Part shown: in pieces, positions 58,305 through 64,000 of the stretch
How the letters are laid out: every line of letters begins with the position of its first letter
Numbering within the stretch: the stretch's first letter is position 1
Assembly (NCBI GenBank): GCA_905182995.1
Contig: CAJJDP010000032.1
Coordinates: forward strand, 495,221-559,220
Length of the DNA: 64,000 nucleotides
Origin: Paramecium octaurelia
Lineage: Eukaryota; Ciliophora; Oligohymenophorea; Peniculida; Parameciidae
Reading direction: 5' to 3'
Translations under genes and position numbers: made by a program
Notes under the pieces: model-generated
Told to the model about the DNA's origin: nothing
What the model saw: the letters and a program-made list of their open reading frames with translations, nothing else
The model's database searches: none

Positions 58305-61002
58305 TCAACTTGATTTCTTTTTCTTCTTATTTTTATTTCCTATTTTTTCTCGAAGTTGTTTATCCTTTCTTTAATCAACTTCCATTTCCTCTTTGACATC
58401 TTAACCCTTCGAATTATCCTTCATTTTCATATATAATAAGTCCAATCGATAGAGACAATCGGATGGCAATGGACTTGACTCCAACTCGAGAATATAAGGT
58501 CTAAAGAAGTGATATTATAATAATCTACCTATGAATCTCAATATCCCAATATGTAGCGTTGTCAAATTGTAAAAATGAAGTCCACCTACCTTTAATATTT
58601 ATATTATATGTATCTAAAATTTCTTAAGGTAAAATTTTTAATTTTATTCCCGAATTAGTTTTGTGAGCTTTTAAACATTTTTAAATGCACTCTGGAGTGA
58701 CTTTGCATATCTTCCCAATAAACTAGTCTATTTTTTATGATGAGGAACTAAAAAACCCAGCATTTTTATCCTTGGGATTGAAAGTGATTTCAACTAATAA
58801 CTAATGTTCAGGTTAGAAACAGTAACTTCTTTTATGACAATTGACACTTCTTTATCCCAACAACACCCCATAGAGCATAAATGGTTATGCCATATAATAA
58901 AATTTAAGATTAGTATTCTAAAAATGTATTTGTGAATGGCCTTGTTGTTCACCTGCCAAACTATTAGTTCCCATATTTACCATGGGACAGAATGCCCCGA
59001 ACAATTTGTAGCCTCTCCCATACATGATATAATTAGAGATTGGAGGATGATGAGAAGTTTACTCCAGATATATAGGACATCCTTTAATTCTACCCTCAAA
59101 AGTTTCTCCAATAATTGGATTGAATGGTTTTTCTTATTGGACTCCCATCATGAAACTTGCTATATGAAATGAAACTGAGAGCTTTAATTGTTCAAAAACA
59201 TCTGTAGTTTAGGCAGCTTTTTCAAGAAAAACAGGAGCATGTCCTTGACCTCTGGCCATTCTCTCCAAAAAAGATCTTGCTTCGAACACTTAAATTGGTA
59301 AGGATACGGACATCAAGGATTTTCCACTTAGTAAATTTGATCCCATTCTTTTGATGATATCTAGTAAGACACTTCTTTAATCGCTAATCAATTTCTTATT
59401 TGTGTATATTAGCCCTCCTTTTTTTGGATCTACCTCATAATACTTAGTCAGTAAGAAATGACCATCTTCTTTGGTTGTTTCCAAAAACTTCTCCAAACCA
59501 GGTAATATATTTTGATTAAATTTCCTTTAGATGGATCTCTAAATAAATTATCCTGTCTAAACCAAATCTAAAATTTCTTTATACTCTTGGAGTGATTATT
59601 ATTGATGCTATTCGGAAGTAATTCTTTATACTTCAGGCACTAATTGAATAAAGGAAATCTGCAAATTATCAATGTCATCATCTTCATTCTTAATCAACAC
59701 ATGTTCTGTTTACTATTTGATATAATGATCTGCTTCTATTATTTGATTATCAATATTTTCGAAATTGAGGAGAAACCTTTTCATAACTTCTTCTCCTTTT
59801 TCTCTGTTCTCACAATCTAAATATATGTCTTCAATTATTTGAGCCTTAAACTTATCTTCTTGTTTGGCCTATATAAGAACGCAAGATCTAGTAATCTTGT
59901 ATTCATCAGTGCCTTCAGCTTTATCCTTATCAATTTGATTGTGATGCACCTCATTCCCGATGTATTTTTTCAAAATACAATAAGCATTATCATCTATTTA
60001 AAAATGTTTTTAGGTGTATATCAATCTGATTTTCTCATTCTAAATGGGTGCGTGAGATTTTGGCTACTTTGAAAAACTCTCCTGTGAAAAGAATTCATGT
60101 TCTATGTCCTTTTAACTTTATGGCTTAGTTTATTTAAATTAATTGTTCAAATACTTATGTCCCATATCGAATTCTGCATAAATTATGGCACAGTCTTTTT
60201 TAGTTGGAAATACTTAATATATAGATACTTGAGGGTTCAAATTGTCTGCAAATGTGTGTATCGACAATTCCTATAATAGATTCTAAAAATGGTTACATCA
60301 AAAATCCTTGCTGGAGGTATTTCTGATTTTAAAAAGAATCTCATATGCAATTAATCATTCGGGTCTTAGTATAGTTATTTGGTTGGTGATTAATATAAGA
60401 CTTTGAATGAATGGATATCCGAAAATCCTTGCAAATTCTCGAGAGTATTTTCTAATATTATCTCTATGTCATTCTTGATGTTATAACAGTATTTACTTAT
60501 AAAAATTATGGCAATAATGGAATCATCTATCTCACTCGAGATACCTAGCTTGGTTTAATAGCCATAGAAGGAACCCCTTGATTAATGACTCTTTCTGACT
60601 CTGGCATAAATTAATCCCATTCTTAGAGAGTTTTCTCTTTTTTTTCCTTGGTTATTTGCATTGCCAAGTATTTTCCATTAAAAAAATCGTACCATTATAA
60701 TGCCTCTGATTGGTTATTCCAACCTAATCTAACCAACTTTGGTTCAATTTCTTATTGAGTTTTTAATTTTATTGTCCATTTTCCTTGATGAAATCCAACA
60801 GGATGGATGACATAATTTTGAATTTACAACTACTTTTATGTTTAACCCTTGACGTCAATATACCTGAGTATCTCTCTATATATCATGGCCTTACCTATTA
60901 TTTCAAATCATATATTAAAAGCCTTTCTCCCCATCCTTTCAATACACCACTCTCTTTAAATGCACTACAACTCATTAATGCATTCTTATTACTATCGAGC
61001 AT
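58305..61002 (-). CDS. PH-domain oxysterol-binding-protein-related protein (ORP)
   Basis: ORPs move sterols or PI4P between membranes. The start at 61002 opens a PH domain (ESGVLKGWGERLLIYDLKQQ) interrupted by a 23-nt intron (60872-60894). The ORD core shows MMGVQQEKPFNPIIGETFEG, then YLEQTSHHPPISNYIMYGRG, with the invariant SHHPP fingerprint. The end has the typical SDCLYRLDLLYM and a K/R/E-rich tail. The product is about 870 aa, with further short introns between PH and ORD not all placed. The intron contains an in-frame ATG that would give a false start. No FFAT motif was noted. Confidence 0.92.
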
Positions 61003-62026
61003 TCTGATAATTAAATTTATAATAAATAACAAAATATAATTTAATTCAATTAAAACTCTTAACAAATGAATTATCAACACTTCATAATTGATTTAAATGA
61101 AATTTCACACAATTAATTAGAATATAATCTTAATTTTCTTAAATTTTTGATTTAATCTATGATATTATTTAAGATCAATTGTTTAATTACTTCTGCAATT
61201 ATACAAACAAAATATTAGTTTAGATATCATTTTCATGCTTACTTAATTAATTAATTTATTCAATATCAAATTTATTTAAAATTATTTTATAAACTATTCA
61301 AATAGAGTATTAGCTAAGAAATTATTGTAAGTTAAGTATAATTCAAATTATTAATAAACATTTTATTTGTATTTGTGTCATAATGTCAAAGTAGAAGTTT
61401 TAATTTTTAACATCTATAATGCCTTCAATCCCAGGACTATTCTAACTATATCTATCAAAAGTCTCATCATCTATTTTTGACCCTTCATGCAATCATATTT
61501 AATTTTAATCCATGACATTTATCCTCATTTTGTTATTCATTTCATTAAAATTCTCTTCTACAATTAATAATTGAGTCATCTATTAAGTTTGAATTTTAAT
61601 TTACATCATATTCTAAATTTTAATTAGTTTGAAATTATCAATTATCATAAAATCAAATAATTCTATGCTTTTAGATAAATCATTTTTAAATCAATCCATT
61701 TAACTTAATGTGCTATCTAATTATTATCAAATAATCTTATTAGATTACACTTAATACTTAGCTTTCTTAGTGATTATTTAATTATAAAAAAATCTAACAT
61801 CAGCTAATAAATTGATATTATTAATTAGTAATATACTTACCCAGGGAAGACAAAAAAATCAAAAAACACTAAAATGTATATATCAAAAAATTATATTAAA
61901 AGCTATTTCTTAAAATTGGTTCTAGCTTAAACATAAAAAATGAAAGTTTGGAACCATCAAGAATTAGTATATGGGATTTAAATTATTAAGTAAATTACAA
62001 TAATTAAAAATTAGCTTACGTAAATT
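61003..62026. other. About 1-kb AT-rich spacer, divergent promoters, coding-like relic
   Basis: This is the longest gene-free stretch, between divergent ORP (-) and membrane-protein (+) genes. On the - strand (61343-61934) a 185-codon frame can be traced with one possible 37-nt intron, but it holds three internal TGA codons. Parts look coding (EGSKIDDETFDRYSQNSPGI). One TGA per ~60 codons is also what random sequence of this composition gives, so it is not called as a gene. Confidence 0.45.
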
Positions 62027-64000
62027 ATGAATAAAAAGTAAGGATCATATGCTAGTACGCTTAAAGAGAAGATAAGGCTTATGGATATTTTTGGTTAATC
62101 CATATAATTAAGCTTTAGATAGGAAGAACAACATACTACTTTTGTTGGAGGAGTAGCTTCAATATTGGTATTGGCAACAATTATCAGTTTTTTCTACTCC
62201 AACATAATAGGATTTTTTACAATGAATTAAGTGAAATCCTCGACAGAAATGATTTTTGAAGATGATCCTGGAATGATCTAACTAAATTCTAACACTTTTA
62301 TGTTTGCTATTTAAATTGAACATGACAATTTCGTTGACACTCCCTTCTTTAACATTACCGTGGAATAGAGACATTATAAAAATCAAAATGGTACTCTTAC
62401 CAAACTACCTAATGAATATATTGATTTAGTAATTTGCACCTAGGAGCACTTTTAATAAATATTCTCGTCTTCCAACATTGATAATGCAGAGTAATTCAAA
62501 GATTTGAACATGACCAACTTCCTATGTCCCAATATTCAAAAAAGAAATGTTTGGACAGTAGGGGGAGCATATACAAGTAAGATAGTTATAATTAAATTAG
62601 GTTCTGATTATTATTTCCTAAAGTTTTCAGTTACTACATGTGTAAATGATACTTAAAGTGATTTCACATGGAAGCCAAAATGCAGAACTTAGGATGAAAT
62701 GTTCACATAGTTGAAAGCTTAGGGTTCTTTTCGATTTCAATTATTCACTACAAATTTTGTACTTCAATATAACCTATTGAAAGATTGTAAATCCAGATTC
62801 CCCACATGAGTATATCACACCTTACTTGGCAATTGAACAATTTTACACATTTGTACCAAATCAAATGTTTGTTTAATCTGATATCTTTGTTAGGGAAAAA
62901 AGAATTAATACTGATAAAGGTATTTTAATGTACCCCATGAACGTTGAAGAGACTGTAGCCTATAGAGAACACATGGATAGCAGGTAATAATTTGAAATCG
63001 GAGGACTCAATAGTAATTATTATGCTGCGTTCTACTTGTAGAGGAGCCCTTTTAGCTATAATATTTCTAGAAGTTTTGTAACTCTGGATGAATTATTAAG
63101 TTATTTGGGAGGATTCTCATAATTTATGACTGTCATTTTAGGAATGATAATAAACGTATATAATAAACAGAGTCTCTTGTTGTAGTTGGCAAATGATTTA
63201 TATGAGTTTAATTTCTAAGAACAACAAGAAAATACAAGAGCTTTTATATCAAATTTGTTATAGTAATCAAGGCATGGAAGGGAAATGATTAAATAGAAAG
63301 GTCAAACAAAAGAGTTAAAGATCCAATCAATCAACCCTTTTACGACTAAGCCTTAAATGGATTAAAAAGTCTCCCAAGTGATATCACCTTAACGAACTCA
63401 GAATTAGTTTATCCAGATTTCATCAACAAGGTAACTTTAAAGCATGAAAGAGAAGACTTATGATCAATATGAAAAGTTCAAATCATTCATGATAAATTAA
63501 AAGAAATTAACTTTAGGTTTTAGGATATTGTTAGGGGATCTTTTGCCATTTGATTGTTTATAGGACCCAGAGAGTGTTCTATTTAAAAAGGCTATGTAGT
63601 TTTCATCTTTCTATTTGTTAGGAATCAAGTTAGCAAAGAGTTAGATATACGATATATCATGAATTAATTACATGAAATCACAAAGCTAAAAAAGGTGATG
63701 TTCAGCAGAGAATAATTTTAACTCTTTAATTTTAGCCACAAGCCAACAATAAGTTTAGTCAAAGAAAAGAAAAATAGATTATCATCAAAGTATTGATTTA
63801 TGGAATCCCTTTAGATTATTATTTTTGGGTGAAGAGGAGGCTGTTAATAATGAATTGCAAATTTAATATAACACATTAGTATAAGCATATTCCAAATTAA
63901 CATCTTGTGATACAGTATTTTCAGATGACCAGATTTAGTTAAACTAAAGAATCATCGGACTTTTGGGAAGGGATTTACCACTCTGGATGGAAATGGAATT
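62027..64000 (+). CDS. Multi-membrane protein of a ciliate-type family, 3' partial
   Basis: No known biochemical function. The start at 62027 gives a short N-terminus (LKEKIRLMDIFGQSIQLSF), then a transmembrane helix (FVGGVASILVLATIISFFYS). A ~280-residue extracytosolic part follows with few cysteines. Then TLDELLSYLGGFSQFMTVIL leads into a second transmembrane helix, and a cytosolic Q/K/E-rich region with KKLTLGFRILLGDLLPFDCL and KELDIRYIMNQLHEITKLKK. This layout is familiar from a large family of ciliate hypothetical proteins. Introns of 25, 23 and 25 nt keep the frame open to the window edge. An in-frame upstream ATG at 61940 is a less likely start. Confidence 0.83.

Overview
The window reads as macronuclear DNA of a ciliate, most likely Paramecium. 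It is very AT-rich. In every gene TAA and TAG lie in frame where glutamine is expected, and only TGA ends reading frames. Genes are interrupted by tiny GT...AG introns of about 22-31 nt, and spacers are often under 100 bp. With this code and these introns, 27 complete or partial protein genes close from ATG to TGA, or run off a window edge, plus one 94-codon ORF. For most of them the spliced length was checked to be a multiple of three. No tRNA, rRNA, CRISPR array or transposon was recognised.

Layout. 1-4.7 kb (-): EF-hand/HELP/WD40 (EML-type) protein, running off the left edge. 4.9-6.2 kb (+): D-Ala-D-Ala carboxypeptidase-like (S11) protein. 6.2-17.7 kb (all -): ALDH12-type P5C dehydrogenase, an acidic Q/N/E-rich secretory protein, an ABCA transporter, an unknown basic protein, a PLD6/Zucchini-like PLD protein with a P-K-E repeat tail, and a coiled-coil protein. 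17.9-26.9 kb: Pumilio protein (+), unknown protein (-), Tousled-like kinase (-), 1,360-aa helical-repeat protein (+). 27-41.8 kb: ABCC transporter (-), coiled-coil protein (+), SOS1-like Na+/H+ exchanger (+), leishmanolysin (+), ABCB transporter (-). 42.3-52.9 kb: ANTH protein (-), a small ORF (+), VPS9 protein (+), coiled-coil protein (+), unknown protein (-), acidic SPRY-like protein (+), otubain (+). 53.1-61.0 kb (all -): isoleucyl-tRNA synthetase, SPF45-like splicing factor, PH-domain oxysterol-binding-related protein. 62.0 kb to the right edge (+): multi-membrane protein of a ciliate-type family, 3' partial.

The genes do not form a pathway or operon. They are a dense mix of housekeeping genes (IleRS, SPF45, TLK, PUF, P5CDH), membrane transport (three ABC subfamilies, NHE), membrane traffic and lipid genes (ANTH, VPS9, ORP, PLD), and surface or secretory proteins. 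The clearest oddities are the penicillin-binding-protein-like S11 gene, the EML protein with EF-hands and a predicted myristoylation site, the SOS1-like exchanger with a degenerate cyclic-nucleotide-binding region, the PLD protein with its repeat tail, and several long proteins of no recognised family. Two long spacers (47.5-48.3 kb and 61.0-62.0 kb) carry coding-like stretches on the - strand that do not form intact genes.
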